From the NCBI GenBank assembly GCA_025454875.1, contig JALONP010000010.1, positions 1-64,000 on the forward strand: a DNA stretch of 64,000 bases, written 5' to 3'. This DNA is from Bacteroidia bacterium. Its GTDB lineage: Bacteria; Bacteroidota; Bacteroidia; UKL13-3. The notes below the pieces were generated by a model. That model was not told the DNA's origin, did not search any database, and saw only the letters and a program-made list of their open reading frames with translations. Below are positions 30,379 to 41,735 of this stretch, piece by piece (position 1 is the stretch's first letter; each line of letters starts with the position of its first letter). A program made the position numbers and the translations under genes.

Positions 30379-30948
30379 ATGATTATCCATGAGCAAACGC
30401 TTATTTCTGAAGACCTATTTGAACGAAACTTCATTTGCAATTTAAGCAAATGCAAGGGTGCATGCTGTATTGAAGGCGAGCAGGGTGCCCCTTTAAACCC
30501 TGGTGAAATAACCCAGCTTGAACAAGACCTTGAAGCCATTAAACCCTACCTTACGCCACAATCACTTGAAGTCATTAACCAAAATGGATTTTGGGAAACG
30601 GATCCCGAAGGTGATTTGGTAACTACTTGCTTACCTACGGGTGAATGCAATTTCTCAAGGTACGAAAATGGCGTTTTAAGTTGTGGCATTGAGCAGGCGT
30701 GGAAAGATGGTAAAACCCAATTTCGAAAACCCATTTCTTGTCATTTATACCCCATTCGCATTTCGCAAGTAGGCGAATACGATGCTCTCAACTACCACCG
30801 TTGGGACATTTGCAAACCAGCTTGTTCATTAGGCGACCAACATCAATTGCCTGTATACCGATTTTTAAAAGATGCCCTTATCCGCAAGTATGGTGAAGAT
30901 TGGTACCAAACCTTGGATGAAATAGGTCAAGCGTATTTGGCGCAATAA
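30379..30948 (+). CDS. DUF3109 family protein (Cys-rich, putative metal binding)
   Basis: 'MIIHEQTLISEDLFERNFICNLSKCKGACCIEGEQGAPL...SCHLYPIRI'; start at MIIHEQ rather than the longer ORF. Confidence 0.88.
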   Translation: MIIHEQTLISEDLFERNFICNLSKCKGACCIEGEQGAPLNPGEITQLEQDLEAIKPYLTPQSLEVINQNGFWETDPEGDLVTTCLPTGECNFSRYENGVLSCGIEQAWKDGKTQFRKPISCHLYPIRISQVGEYDALNYHRWDICKPACSLGDQHQLPVYRFLKDALIRKYGEDWYQTLDEIGQAYLAQ

Positions 30949-30952
30949 CAAA

Positions 30953-30984
30953 AAAGCCCTTGCCAATTGGCAAGGGCTTTTTTG
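30953..30984. terminator. Bidirectional intrinsic terminator
   Basis: Perfect palindrome AAAGCCCTTGCCAATTGGCAAGGGCTTT. Confidence 0.88.
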
Positions 30985-31002
30985 TGTTAGACTCATTCGG
31001 AA

Positions 31003-33933
31003 TTAGTAACCAAATATTTCTTCCAAACTCACCTCCACAACAGCACCATATTGTTTGAGCACATCCTTACTTACTTTCTCGTTTGAGCCAATGATGGCAT
31101 ATGTATAAGGTTTGCCTTTGTAATGCGTATTGTAAAAACGTTCAATATCCGAAAACGTTAATGACGGCAGGGCTGCATAAATATCTGAGCGCACATCGTG
31201 GTTTAAACCCAAACGTTGAGCTGATTGCATTCTGAAAATAATATCTTCTTTGTTAATACGTTCTGTTTCCAATTGGCTGCTGATGTTTTCTTTAGCCGCT
31301 GAAAATGCCAACTCAGCCTTAGGCAGGGTGGTTAACAATTCATTCATTGCAGGTATTGCATCTTGTAATTTATCGGCCTGAGTGCCTACATACGCAATAA
31401 TGTACATAGGATCTTCTTTTTTATTAGGCAATTGAAAACGCGAGTACGTTGAGTATGCCAATGCCTTGCTTTCGCGAATGGTTTGAAACACAATGCTCGA
31501 CATTCCTCCACCAAAATACTCGTTAAACATTGTTGCTTGTGGATGAATTAACGTATCGTAAGGAGCGGTTTGTTTGTTAATCCACATAATCTCAGCTTGT
31601 ACCATTTTATAGTTGGTAAAGTACACTGTATTGGTTGCGGTTTCATTGCGTTTAAACGAAACTGGTGTTGGATAGTTTAATGGTTGTTTAGCCATTCGGT
31701 GCGATTTGGTTAAAAAAGATACAACAGCATCGGCACTGCGTGGGCCATAATAATAAATCTTATGCTTGTATGAAGTTAGCGATTTCACCATTTCAACCAA
31801 CTCAGCCGAAGTAAGTTTTTGAAGTTCTTCTGCTGACAGGATATACGTTGTTGGATTTTGTTTACCATATATAGCAAACTGACGCAATGCACTAAATACA
31901 GCTTGCTTGTTCAACTTTGCATCAGCACGACCTTTTAACGTACGCTCGATAAATGTTTTCAATGCTGCCTCATCTGGTTTTGCATTGGCCAACAAATGTT
32001 CAAATAACTTAGTTGCCGCTTCATAATTTTCGTCAAGTCCTGTTAGTGAAACATACACCTGATCATCACTTGCAAAAACATTAAAATCACAAGCCAATTT
32101 GAAAAATTCTTTACTCAATTGCTCAGCGGTGTATTTATCTGTACCCAAATACTGCAACATATTAACTGCCACAGGAAGTTTTATATTGTGAAACTTACCC
32201 ATATCCAATACGTAATACATCGAAAACAATCCATTGTCTTTATTTGCAACATAATACAAGGTATTGTCTTTACCCACTGGCTTCTGTAAAACATCTTTGG
32301 TAAAATCAATAAACACCGGTTTAATTTTTTCTACTTTGGTTTCGGTAAGTTGTTTTACAAATGGCGACATGTCATCGCGGTTAACTGATACTGGAGTAAT
32401 CTCAGGCTTTTCAATCTTTTTAACCGACTTATCTTCACCAACACGTTTGTTCACCACCACAAAATCATTTGTGTAATATTGATTAGCAAAAGCAACAAGT
32501 TCTGCTTTGGTTACTTTTGAGAGCTCATTAAGCATATTTACTTGATCAGACCAAGGCATGCCTGTAATAAACGCATCAAGCATGGTGTATGCCCTGCCAC
32601 CATTTGATTCGTTATTACGTATTTGATCCACCTTAAAATTATTGATAATGGCTTTGAGGGTTGCTTCGTCAAAATCACCACGTTTAATCAACGCAATTTG
32701 ATCGAGCAAAAGTTGCTTTACATCTTCCAATGATTGGCCTTGTTTAGGTTTGCCTGTTAAAAAGTGAATACTGTAATCTTTATTAATCCACGTTGAAGAA
32801 CTTGCCGAAAGTACTGCTTGTTTTTTCACCAAGTTCAGGTCAATTAAACCCGCTTTGGAATTAGCCAATACATAATCCATCAATACCAAATACCTAGCCT
32901 CTTTGGTTAAAGCACCTGGTAGCCTAAAACCAATCATGATGTTTTCAGCATCTGGTCCGTAAACATTTACCGTGGTAGGTTCGGTACGTTTAGGTTCGGG
33001 ACCAAAGTTGTAAGCTGGAACATCTTTGCTTTTCATGTAACTGAACTTTTGTGCAATCAATTGAATCGTTTTATCAGGATCCAAATCGCCAGCCATAATA
33101 ATGGCCATATTGTTCGGAACATAGTATGTATTGTAGTAGTTACGAATTTTAAGCAAAGAAGGATTTTTGAGGTGCTCAACGGTTCCAATCGTTGTTTGGG
33201 TTCCGTAGGCATGTTTGGTAAATAAGTTGCTCATCAATGCCTCAAAAACTTTGCGTTGATCATTGTCGAGTGATATGTTCTTTTCTTCGTATACCGCCTC
33301 CAACTCTGTATGAAACAAACGTAAGATTGGGTTGCGAAAACGCTCTGCTTCGATGCTGAGCCAATTGTTCACTTGGTTTTGTGGAATATCATTTACATAA
33401 ACGGTTTGTTCAAGTGAGGTAAATGCATTGGTACCCGTAGCCCCAATTGCCGAAACCATTTTGTCATACTCATTGGCAATGGCGAATTGTGAAGCAACTC
33501 CAGATACCGAATCTATTTGGCGGTAAATGGCTTTGCGTTGCGCTTCATCAGTTGTTTTATTGTAGCGTTCGTACAATGCATCAATTTTATCCAACTGCTC
33601 TTTTTCTTTGGCCCAATCTCTTGTCCCGTAAACATCTGTTCCTTTAAACAACATATGTTCTAAGTAATGCGCCAATCCTGTATTGTCAGAAGGATCATTT
33701 TTACTACCGGCTTTGGTTGCGATAAATGTTTGGATCCGAGGTTCGCTTTTATTCACCGAGAGCATTACTGTTAATCCGTTGCTTAAGGTGTAAATGCGCA
33801 CCCCAAGTGGATCGCCCGGCACGGTTAAATAGGTAAATTGCCCATCGGGTGAAGTACGTTTTTCAAAATTTGCTTGTGCCCATGCTGCCACTGAAACAAC
33901 AACGGCTATGATACTGAGAATTGCTTTTTTCAT
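31003..33933 (-). CDS. M16 family zinc metallopeptidase (secreted)
   Basis: 'GLAHYLEHMLFKGTDVYGT' inverted zinc motif HxxEH; signal peptide; start taken at MKKAILSIIAVV. Confidence 0.92.
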   Translation of the reverse strand: MKKAILSIIAVVVSVAAWAQANFEKRTSPDGQFTYLTVPGDPLGVRIYTLSNGLTVMLSVNKSEPRIQTFIATKAGSKNDPSDNTGLAHYLEHMLFKGTDVYGTRDWAKEKEQLDKIDALYERYNKTTDEAQRKAIYRQIDSVSGVASQFAIANEYDKMVSAIGATGTNAFTSLEQTVYVNDIPQNQVNNWLSIEAERFRNPILRLFHTELEAVYEEKNISLDNDQRKVFEALMSNLFTKHAYGTQTTIGTVEHLKNPSLLKIRNYYNTYYVPNNMAIIMAGDLDPDKTIQLIAQKFSYMKSKDVPAYNFGPEPKRTEPTTVNVYGPDAENIMIGFRLPGALTKEARYLVLMDYVLANSKAGLIDLNLVKKQAVLSASSSTWINKDYSIHFLTGKPKQGQSLEDVKQLLLDQIALIKRGDFDEATLKAIINNFKVDQIRNNESNGGRAYTMLDAFITGMPWSDQVNMLNELSKVTKAELVAFANQYYTNDFVVVNKRVGEDKSVKKIEKPEITPVSVNRDDMSPFVKQLTETKVEKIKPVFIDFTKDVLQKPVGKDNTLYYVANKDNGLFSMYYVLDMGKFHNIKLPVAVNMLQYLGTDKYTAEQLSKEFFKLACDFNVFASDDQVYVSLTGLDENYEAATKLFEHLLANAKPDEAALKTFIERTLKGRADAKLNKQAVFSALRQFAIYGKQNPTTYILSAEELQKLTSAELVEMVKSLTSYKHKIYYYGPRSADAVVSFLTKSHRMAKQPLNYPTPVSFKRNETATNTVYFTNYKMVQAEIMWINKQTAPYDTLIHPQATMFNEYFGGGMSSIVFQTIRESKALAYSTYSRFQLPNKKEDPMYIIAYVGTQADKLQDAIPAMNELLTTLPKAELAFSAAKENISSQLETERINKEDIIFRMQSAQRLGLNHDVRSDIYAALPSLTFSDIERFYNTHYKGKPYTYAIIGSNEKVSKDVLKQYGAVVEVSLEEIFGY

Positions 33934-34029
33934 GCATGCAATTTTAACATTTAAATACAATTACCTTATACCGATTGTAAAAAATCTCAATTTATTTAGG
34001 ATATTGCATTAGCTAACCTTTAAATCCTT

Positions 34030-34752
34030 ATGAAAAAATACACCTTCACCCTATGCTTTTTAGCTTTAACCTTTTTAGCATTTTCACAAAGCGATACTTT
34101 ATTTGGCAATCGCAGTTTCAGGATTCAAGGACAAGTAGGAATCAATGCAACTTCTTTTATCAAAAACTTTATTGTGCTTAACTCAAGCAATATTCCGGAT
34201 GTATCGCCCTATTCGATAAACGTAAAAGGTTTGGTTGGTTTTAAAGCAATACCATCTTTTATGTTCGGTCCTCGTTTTGGAGTAGGTTATCTTCAACGTG
34301 AGAGTTCATCTAATAATGAAGCACAAGACAATGAACGCAGTGATAAAGAAAAATCAAGAGACTACAGATTAGGACTTGAAGTACAACAAATCATCAGCAA
34401 ACGTTTCACCTTATTATATGGAATTGATTATGTGTATGGTATGAACGAATCGAGCACTATAACCACTACTTTAAGACCTTCACCTAACCCACCATTTAAC
34501 GGAATTCCAACACGTACTGAAACAAAATCTGATTTTAAAACCAACGGCTTTGGTCCTTTTCTCGGAATTCAATTTGCAATTAACAAGTACTTGGTATTAT
34601 CAACCGAGGCTGCGTTAATTAAACAAGAAGGACGCGGAGGAAGCCGCACCATTTCTGATAATCCCAACAATACCATTGCACCCACTTTTTTTCAGAGTAA
34701 AAGCACCGAAATTACCCTACCGTTTTTTATCAATTGCAATTTTGTATTTTAG
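34030..34752 (+). CDS. Outer membrane beta-barrel protein
   Basis: Signal peptide, alternating beta strands, C-terminal 'FINCNFVF'. Confidence 0.75.
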   Translation: MKKYTFTLCFLALTFLAFSQSDTLFGNRSFRIQGQVGINATSFIKNFIVLNSSNIPDVSPYSINVKGLVGFKAIPSFMFGPRFGVGYLQRESSSNNEAQDNERSDKEKSRDYRLGLEVQQIISKRFTLLYGIDYVYGMNESSTITTTLRPSPNPPFNGIPTRTETKSDFKTNGFGPFLGIQFAINKYLVLSTEAALIKQEGRGGSRTISDNPNNTIAPTFFQSKSTEITLPFFINCNFVF

Positions 34753-34814
34753 ACATTTTCAATACCTTAGCGTAAGATTTCCGTAACCCAATAAACCCTT
34801 TAACCATTGATCCC

Positions 34815-35981
34815 ATGAAAACACTTAAAATTTTGTTGGCCATTGTCATTGTTGTTTCGATTGCCGCTTCATGTTCACGTGAAGATAAAAACAAACAAGG
34901 ATCCAATTTGGTGATGATGGAACCAGTTTTACCTACAACTCCCTACCGTTACCAAAACGGGAATGCACCCTCTGATGTAACAGGCAGTTTAAATCTTGAT
35001 GACGATATGGCCACCTTAGGCCGGGTATTGTTTTACGATAAAGCATTATCGATTAACAACTCAATTGCATGTGCAAGTTGCCATTTGCAACATTTGGGTT
35101 TTGCAGATGGGAAAGCAACAAGTGGTGGGGTATCTATTTCCAAAACTTCACGGAACTCAATGGCTATTTCAAACCTTGGGCGGCAGTTTGCCTATTTTTG
35201 GGACGAACGTGAAACTGATTTAGAGGTGATGTCAGTAAAGCCCATACAAAACCACGTGGAAATGGGATTTGACAACCTAGATAAGGTGATTAACAATTTG
35301 AATGAAATCCCTTATTACAAACCGCTTTTTGCCAAAGCATTTAACAATGCACAAACCATCGATAAAGAACAACTTGCCACTGCATTGCAACAATTTTTAC
35401 TTTCCATTCAAAGCTACCAATCAAAGTATGATATTGGACGTACAATTGATTTTGTAAACTATACCAACGAAGAAAAGCTTGGAATGGAATTGTTCACCGA
35501 AAAATTGCATTGCGCAAGTTGTCACAACGAACCAACCTTTGCCGGTAATTGGGGTAGTGGCGCCAATATCGGTTTAGAATTGGAGTATAAAGACAATGGG
35601 ATTGGCGCATGGTTGAGGAATAACCCAAATAATCCTTCGGGGCCTATTTTTAATCCTGATTTTGTTGCCTCTATGGATGGCGCGTTTAAAATCCCTTCGT
35701 TACGAAACATTGAGTTTACAGCACCTTACATGCATGATGGTAGATTCAAGACCCTTGAAGAAGTTGTAGAGCATTACAATAGTGGCGTTAAACAACATCA
35801 AAACTTGGATTGGCGCATACAATTTATTTTTGACCCTAAAACCAACCAAAGCAAAAGTGGGATGAAGCTCAATTTAACCCCAACTGAAAAACGTGCATTG
35901 GTAGCCTTTATGAGAACCCTATCCGATTATGAAATGCTATCTGATCCAAAATTTTCTAATCCATTTAAACCTGTAAATTAG
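34815..35981 (+). CDS. Di-haem cytochrome-c peroxidase (MauG/CCP family)
   Basis: Two CxxCH sites 'CASCHLQHLGFADGK' and 'CASCHNEPTF'; 'PYMHDGRFKTLEEVVEHYNSG'; lipoprotein signal. Confidence 0.93.
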   Translation: MKTLKILLAIVIVVSIAASCSREDKNKQGSNLVMMEPVLPTTPYRYQNGNAPSDVTGSLNLDDDMATLGRVLFYDKALSINNSIACASCHLQHLGFADGKATSGGVSISKTSRNSMAISNLGRQFAYFWDERETDLEVMSVKPIQNHVEMGFDNLDKVINNLNEIPYYKPLFAKAFNNAQTIDKEQLATALQQFLLSIQSYQSKYDIGRTIDFVNYTNEEKLGMELFTEKLHCASCHNEPTFAGNWGSGANIGLELEYKDNGIGAWLRNNPNNPSGPIFNPDFVASMDGAFKIPSLRNIEFTAPYMHDGRFKTLEEVVEHYNSGVKQHQNLDWRIQFIFDPKTNQSKSGMKLNLTPTEKRALVAFMRTLSDYEMLSDPKFSNPFKPVN

Positions 35982-36820
35982 TTGTCTCGAGCAGGCTTTT
36001 GTCCGTGAACCATTCGGTTATTACCCTGCATATCTTTCACAACTTGAACGTTGGTGTAGCCGTGTTGCATCATATATGCTGCAACCTCATTGGCATAAGT
36101 AACATGTGTTTCAAAAAATAACAACCCGTTGGAAGTTAAATGGCTTGAAGCAAAGTGCAAGATGGCCTTGTAAAACTGAAGCGGATCATTATTGGTTACA
36201 AACAACGCGGGCGTTGGTTCATATGACCAAACCGTTGGACTCATCTCCTTTTTTTCATTAAGTAATATATATGGCGGATTGCTCACAATCACATCAAATA
36301 TTGGCAATGGTAATTGGACTTCACTTAAAATATCAACTTGACTAAACCTAATATTTACCTTATGCAATTCAGCATTGTGTTGTGCAACTTGCAGTGCATT
36401 GGTCGAAATATCGATACCATGCAAGCTCCACAATGGGGCATTTTTGGCCAAGCTTATCGGAATACATCCCGAACCTGTCCCAATATCTAAAAGATGCAAC
36501 TTGTTGTTTACCGGTAACTGTTTTAACATTAAGTCGACCAACTCTTCAGTTTCTGGTCTTGGGATGAGTACGTGTTGGTTAACTAAAAACTTGAGCCCAT
36601 AAAACCATGCTTCGCCCAAAATGTATTGAAGCGGTTCGTGCTTGGACAATCGTTGAATGACCTCTTTGATAAATGCAACCTCTTGTTCAGCAACTTCGGT
36701 TCGCAGCAAATCTATTTTTAAAAAATCAAATACAATACGAATGATTGACGATAACTCGCCCTCATCAATAGTGCTTTTTAAGGCATCACGCATCAATGCC
36801 CTCGCTTCAGTTGGTTTCAC
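35978..36820 (-). CDS. prmC: Peptide chain release factor N5-glutamine methyltransferase
   Basis: 'YILGEAWFYGLKFLVNQHVLIPRPETEELVDLML', 'LDIGTGSGCIPISLAK', 'DVIVSNPPYI'. Confidence 0.95.
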   Translation of the reverse strand: MKPTEARALMRDALKSTIDEGELSSIIRIVFDFLKIDLLRTEVAEQEVAFIKEVIQRLSKHEPLQYILGEAWFYGLKFLVNQHVLIPRPETEELVDLMLKQLPVNNKLHLLDIGTGSGCIPISLAKNAPLWSLHGIDISTNALQVAQHNAELHKVNIRFSQVDILSEVQLPLPIFDVIVSNPPYILLNEKKEMSPTVWSYEPTPALFVTNNDPLQFYKAILHFASSHLTSNGLLFFETHVTYANEVAAYMMQHGYTNVQVVKDMQGNNRMVHGQKPARDN

Positions 36821-36893
36821 CCTTGCAAGGTAATTTGAATATTGCTATTTAAACAGTGTATTTGTTAACTTGCAAATCCCTTAACTTCATTTT

Positions 36894-37640
36894 ATGTTAA
36901 ATCAAATCGACCTTTCGAAGGTATTGGTATTGGATATTGAAACCGTATCGCAACAACCACAATATGAAAACTTAGATGATCGGTGGCAGCAACTTTGGAA
37001 TAAAAAATCCAATACGCTCTATCCCAAAAACGACCAAGCACCTGATGCGCTCTATAATCGAGCAGCTATATACGCAGAGTTTGGTAAAATTATTTGCATT
37101 TCGGCAGGGTATTTCCAAAGGAGTGGCAATCACTGGAATTTCAGGGTAAAATCGTTTTATGGTGACGATGAAAAAATAGTATTGGACGAATTTTGCACCA
37201 TGCTTAACCGCAATTATGATGAACCATTTAGCCAGCGTAATTATGAAGGTAAGTTCTTGTGTGGACATAATATCATGGAATTTGATGTGCCTTATATTTG
37301 CCGCAGGTTGCTTATTAACCAACTAGATTTACCTACAATGCTAGATGTGGCTGGTAAAAAACCATGGGAGATATTACACTTGATTGATACAATGGAAAAA
37401 TGGAAGTTTGGCGATTACAAAGCGTATACTTCACTTGATTTACTGGCCGCAGCATTTAATATACCAACACCCAAAGATGATATAGACGGCAGTATGGTAG
37501 GTGACGTGTATTGGAAAGAACAAAACTTGGAACGCATTAAAGATTATTGCCAAAAAGATGTTGTAACAGTTGCCCAAATTTTGCTAAGTCTGCGTAAAGA
37601 AAATTTACTTGAGGAACATGATATAATCCTCGCACAATAA
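36894..37640 (+). CDS. Predicted 3'-5' exonuclease (PolB-like, DnaQ superfamily)
   Basis: '[11 protein letters not shown]', '[19 protein letters not shown]', '[14 protein letters not shown]'. Confidence 0.9.
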   Translation: MLNQIDLSKVLVLDIETVSQQPQYENLDDRWQQLWNKKSNTLYPKNDQAPDALYNRAAIYAEFGKIICISAGYFQRSGNHWNFRVKSFYGDDEKIVLDEFCTMLNRNYDEPFSQRNYEGKFLCGHNIMEFDVPYICRRLLINQLDLPTMLDVAGKKPWEILHLIDTMEKWKFGDYKAYTSLDLLAAAFNIPTPKDDIDGSMVGDVYWKEQNLERIKDYCQKDVVTVAQILLSLRKENLLEEHDIILAQ

Positions 37641-37648
37641 ATATTAGC

Positions 37649-38371
37649 ATGAATACAAAACTCTCAGTCAATATTAATAAAATAGCTACGTTGCGAAATG
37701 CACGTGGCGGCAATATTCCTGATGTGCTCCTAGCGGCACTGTTAATAACGGAATATGGAGCCGATGGTATAACCGTGCACCCACGACCTGATGAAAGGCA
37801 TATTCGGTACGCTGATGTTAGAGACCTGAAGCGTAAACTAACAACTGAGTTAAACATTGAAGGCAATCCTAAAGAAAAAGCATTTGTAGAGTTAGTGCTT
37901 GAAACAAAACCCGCACAGGTAACGCTTGTGCCCGATGCAAGCGGCCAATTAACTTCCGATCATGGATGGGACACGGTTGCACATCAAGGATATTTAACAG
38001 AAATCATTGCGGTGTTCAAGCGAGCTGGTATTCGTACATCTATATTTGTAGATGCAAAAACCGAAATGGTAGAAGGCGCCTACCAAGCAGGTGCCGATCG
38101 CATTGAGCTTTATACTGAAGCCTATGCAAGAGCAGCATCTCCGCATCGGGCAGAGGCGATTGCCCCATTTATAGTGGCTGCAAAAAGAGCTTCGGAACTT
38201 GGTTTGGGTATTAATGCCGGACACGATTTAAGTCTTGAAAACCTTCGCTATTTCGCCAAATCAATACCGAACTTATTGGAAGTAAGCATTGGCCATGCAC
38301 TTATTAGTGATGCTTTGTATTTTGGACTCGAACAAACGGTTCATCTGTATAAGGAGCAATTGCAATTCTAA
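37649..38371 (+). CDS. pdxJ: Pyridoxine 5'-phosphate synthase
   Basis: '[22 protein letters not shown]', '[17 protein letters not shown]', '[13 protein letters not shown]', '[13 protein letters not shown]'. Confidence 0.96.
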   Translation: MNTKLSVNINKIATLRNARGGNIPDVLLAALLITEYGADGITVHPRPDERHIRYADVRDLKRKLTTELNIEGNPKEKAFVELVLETKPAQVTLVPDASGQLTSDHGWDTVAHQGYLTEIIAVFKRAGIRTSIFVDAKTEMVEGAYQAGADRIELYTEAYARAASPHRAEAIAPFIVAAKRASELGLGINAGHDLSLENLRYFAKSIPNLLEVSIGHALISDALYFGLEQTVHLYKEQLQF

Positions 38372-38688
38372 GGATTGCGTTGAATAGCCTCCATGTAATC
38401 TTTTCCAAATTTGGCAAGTTGATCCAGCAAAGGAAGCGCCATTTGCCCTAAGGGAGTGAGTTGGTAAATAGGTTTACCCGAATCTGTTTTAAAAACCAAA
38501 TTGCTTTCCACCAAGTCTTTTAACTCTTCGTTAAGCACCTTCTCACTCACCTCAGGTAGTTGTTTGGTAATTTCAGAAAAACGCTTGCCACCATCTGCCA
38601 ATATTTTAATGAGCAATAACTTCCATTTGCCGCCAAGCATTTCGAGGGTTGTTCTAACAGGACATTGGTTACTTACTGAAGTATCCAT
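38368..38688 (-). CDS. HxlR family transcriptional regulator
   Basis: '[51 protein letters not shown]'. Confidence 0.93.
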   Translation of the reverse strand: MDTSVSNQCPVRTTLEMLGGKWKLLLIKILADGGKRFSEITKQLPEVSEKVLNEELKDLVESNLVFKTDSGKPIYQLTPLGQMALPLLDQLAKFGKDYMEAIQRNP

Positions 38689-38760
38689 AGCTTACTTCGA
38701 GGTTAGTGTTTGCAATTGATTGTTCATTTTTATTTGCACGCACAAACCTAATTATTTAAG

Positions 38761-39387
38761 ATGAAAACAATCGCACTTTTTGGCGCCTCAGGAAAAACTG
38801 GAAAAATTTACTTACAAAAAGCATTGGCACAAGGATACCAAGTAAAAGCATTGGTACGCAATCCAGAATCACTCAACCCACATCCAAACTTGTTAAGTAT
38901 CAAAGGCGATATTCTAAATGCAGAAGATGTAACAAAAACAATTGATGGTGCAGCAATAGTTGTGAGTTTGTTTGGGCGGGTAAAAGACTCTCCAAAATGG
39001 CTTCAAACCAATGGTACCAAAAACATCGTGAGTGCAATTCGAAACAAACCCGTTCCAGTAATTTCATTGTCGGGCGGAGGTTTGCCCTTTAGATTAGATG
39101 AACCAAAATGGGTAGATAAACTGATACGAGGTATTATGAAACTGCTGGTTGGTCATTTACTTGAAGACGCTGCCGGACACGCTGCCGTATTGCAAAATAG
39201 TAATTTAGATTGGACCATTGTGAGAGCGGGTCGCCTTACACTTAAACCTGAAAAAGGAAACTACCGTATTGGATGGGTTGGGGTAAATTCAGGAACACAA
39301 ATTGGGAGGGAAGATTTGGCCTCATTTATTTTAGGCCAAACAAAAAACTTCACGTACAATAAACAAATGCCCTTTATTTCTTATTGA
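38761..39387 (+). CDS. NAD(P)H-binding SDR-like protein
   Basis: 'IALFGASGKTGKIYLQKALAQGYQVKALVRNP'. Confidence 0.9.
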   Translation: MKTIALFGASGKTGKIYLQKALAQGYQVKALVRNPESLNPHPNLLSIKGDILNAEDVTKTIDGAAIVVSLFGRVKDSPKWLQTNGTKNIVSAIRNKPVPVISLSGGGLPFRLDEPKWVDKLIRGIMKLLVGHLLEDAAGHAAVLQNSNLDWTIVRAGRLTLKPEKGNYRIGWVGVNSGTQIGREDLASFILGQTKNFTYNKQMPFISY

Positions 39388-39829
39388 TAAGTGATACCAC
39401 ATGTTGGTCTACAGGGAAGGTGAGCATTGTTGGTTGAAGTTGAGTTAATGGAACCCAAAGAAATTGTTGTTGTTCAATTCTACCATTGTTTTCAATATCA
39501 AATTGATCCAATCTAATTGCACTTGTTGGGGCTTGGGTATACACTTGGTAATAAACAGCAATCAGTTGGTCATTGGCTTTAAACGCACTCGGTTGAAAGA
39601 AATCCGTTGTGTACACATGCGGCCCAACTTCAATATCAATGTTTACTTCTTCTTTGAATTCGCGAACCAAACAGTCTTTGAGGCCTTCGCCAAATTCGAG
39701 TCCTCCACCCGGAAACTTTGTAAAGCCAAAGGAACCTATCTGTTCTTTTGACAATAAAATAGATTGGGTTTGTTCGTCAATAAGCAATCCATATACACGA
39801 ATAGTGAACCGATTAATGGTATTATTCAT
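39374..39829 (-). CDS. NUDIX hydrolase
   Basis: 'GGGLEFGEGLKDCLVREFKEEVNIDIEV' Nudix box; start taken at MNNTINRF. Confidence 0.9.
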   Translation of the reverse strand: MNNTINRFTIRVYGLLIDEQTQSILLSKEQIGSFGFTKFPGGGLEFGEGLKDCLVREFKEEVNIDIEVGPHVYTTDFFQPSAFKANDQLIAVYYQVYTQAPTSAIRLDQFDIENNGRIEQQQFLWVPLTQLQPTMLTFPVDQHVVSLINKK

Positions 39830-40631
39830 CGTCTTTGGTAATGGCATATTGAACACCAATATTGAGTTGTGCTCCCCAAATTCGGTTTTGGAGAGGCGCA
39901 TTACTCACCGAAAATGGAAAAATGGTAAACATTGGTTGTGCGTATGCACTCCACTCCTTATCTATTTTGTATTCAAATCGTGCGCCTACAAATGCATTCA
40001 TTGTAAACGATTTTGGATCATATCCAGTTGAGTCGATATGATGCACATTCACTCCATCCACAGCAAACTGGTATAATCTTGCTTTCATCTCGTGTTTAAC
40101 CAAAATATTGGCAGCAACACCAACCATTAAATAGGTATTCCATAAATAATCTTTACTACGGCTCACCAAATAATTAACTTGGATAGGTACCTGCAAATAT
40201 TGATAACGGTAACGGTACTCAATCTTTTTCTCCGCTCCGGTATTAGAATTTTCCAACACAATTCCATTGCCTATTCCCGGATAAAGAGAATCGAGGTATT
40301 GAATATTGTTTTGCTCACGCACAAAGCCTACCTCATTGTAACCAATACCCACTTGCAATTGCAAACTGTTATTTACATTGTAACTTCCATTTAAGGAAAA
40401 ACCCAAATTACGCTTATAGCGCTCAAATTGGTGTGTTGAATCGATGTATTGAGGATAGGTTTGGTTAAGCCACGAATTTGCAATTCGGTTTGAACTGGAA
40501 TACGGATTATGCCAGGTTATTGAAGGGTTGGCCGAAAAACCAATACCAAACTTAGTTCTTGATTGTGCAGTTGTAGAAAAAACAACAATTACCCAAAGGG
40601 CAATAATAAAAAGTAAACGCTTGGTTAACAT
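39822..40631 (-). CDS. Outer membrane beta-barrel protein (PorT-like)
   Basis: Signal peptide and beta-barrel pattern. Confidence 0.78.
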   Translation of the reverse strand: MLTKRLLFIIALWVIVVFSTTAQSRTKFGIGFSANPSITWHNPYSSSNRIANSWLNQTYPQYIDSTHQFERYKRNLGFSLNGSYNVNNSLQLQVGIGYNEVGFVREQNNIQYLDSLYPGIGNGIVLENSNTGAEKKIEYRYRYQYLQVPIQVNYLVSRSKDYLWNTYLMVGVAANILVKHEMKARLYQFAVDGVNVHHIDSTGYDPKSFTMNAFVGARFEYKIDKEWSAYAQPMFTIFPFSVSNAPLQNRIWGAQLNIGVQYAITKDDE

Positions 40632-40655
40632 GGGGCCAAGGTAGTAAAAATAAAT

Positions 40656-41735
40656 CTATTGCTCGCGTTTGTTAATTCCGAGCCTTAATGAAATGATATT
40701 GGAATATGGCAAGTTGGCCGCTCCACCAAAATTTGAAAGGGCATAATCAATACTTAATCGATTTATTTGTAAGCCCACACCAACCGATGGCATAAAGGTT
40801 CGTTCAGTTTCCCCGTTGATTTGTTTTACTTCCTGAAAATTCATCATACCACCTCTTAAAAAAACAAGGTTACGGTATCCTAATTCGAGTCCAATTCTTG
40901 GGTCAACATTAAAATATGCGCTTTGAATAAGGTTGTTTTTTTGTCCATCAAAAGTAACTTCGGCATTTACCTCTGGCATTACTGATAAGCGCTTGTTAAA
41001 AAAGAGAAACTTGCGCGCGGCACCCAAAATGGTGCGAGGTGCTGTTAACTCAAGCCGATTCGATGGCAATGCATTATTGGTTTGGAGCAATACTTGACGT
41101 TCTTCAGGGGTGAAGGTAAAATTCCAGACATTAAAGGTAGTTGTAATATCTCGAACAGTAGCTCCGAATTGCCATCCATTTCGTTGGTACTGCGCCCCGA
41201 TATCAAAACCAAAACCCCAAGCGTTTGCGAATGATCCAACAATCCTACGAATTACTTTCACATTGGCACCAACAGTTAATCCTTCAATACGAGTGGTTCG
41301 TGCATAGGAACCCAAAAAGCCATAATCAACCGAAGAAAAGTTCTTAATACGTGAATAGTCCAACTGTCCATTTTGGAAAAGATTAAGTGTATTCGGAATA
41401 TCATCGACCCCTACCCTAATCATGGTTACAGCAAGATGACTGTTTTGATTGAGTTTAAAAGCTACCGTTCCATAATCTTGTTTCACAATTCCGGCAAACT
41501 GTTCATTGTGCATTAAACTTACCTGTAAGTTGTCTTTAATTTGCGTAAGGCCAGCCGGATTCCAATAAGCAGCGGTTGCATCATTCACTCCCGCAACTAC
41601 TGAACTGCCCATTGCTGCAGCTCGCGCACCAACACCAATAGCTAAAAACTCATTGCTATACTTTAAAAATTGTGCACTGGCCATTGATCCCAAGCCAATA
41701 AAACAACCAAGCAGAAATAACCTCATCTTATTCAA
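40656..41735 (-). CDS. PorV/PorQ family protein
   Basis: 'FLAIGVGARAAAMGSSVVAGVNDATAAYWNPAGLTQI'. Confidence 0.88.
   Translation of the reverse strand: MNKMRLFLLGCFIGLGSMASAQFLKYSNEFLAIGVGARAAAMGSSVVAGVNDATAAYWNPAGLTQIKDNLQVSLMHNEQFAGIVKQDYGTVAFKLNQNSHLAVTMIRVGVDDIPNTLNLFQNGQLDYSRIKNFSSVDYGFLGSYARTTRIEGLTVGANVKVIRRIVGSFANAWGFGFDIGAQYQRNGWQFGATVRDITTTFNVWNFTFTPEERQVLLQTNNALPSNRLELTAPRTILGAARKFLFFNKRLSVMPEVNAEVTFDGQKNNLIQSAYFNVDPRIGLELGYRNLVFLRGGMMNFQEVKQINGETERTFMPSVGVGLQINRLSIDYALSNFGGAANLPYSNIISLRLGINKREQ

Noticed and set aside
34815-35981. Di-haem peroxidase as an unusual system
   Set aside because: Standard Bacteroidota MauG/CCP-family protein with two CxxCH sites; nothing unusual in its neighbours.
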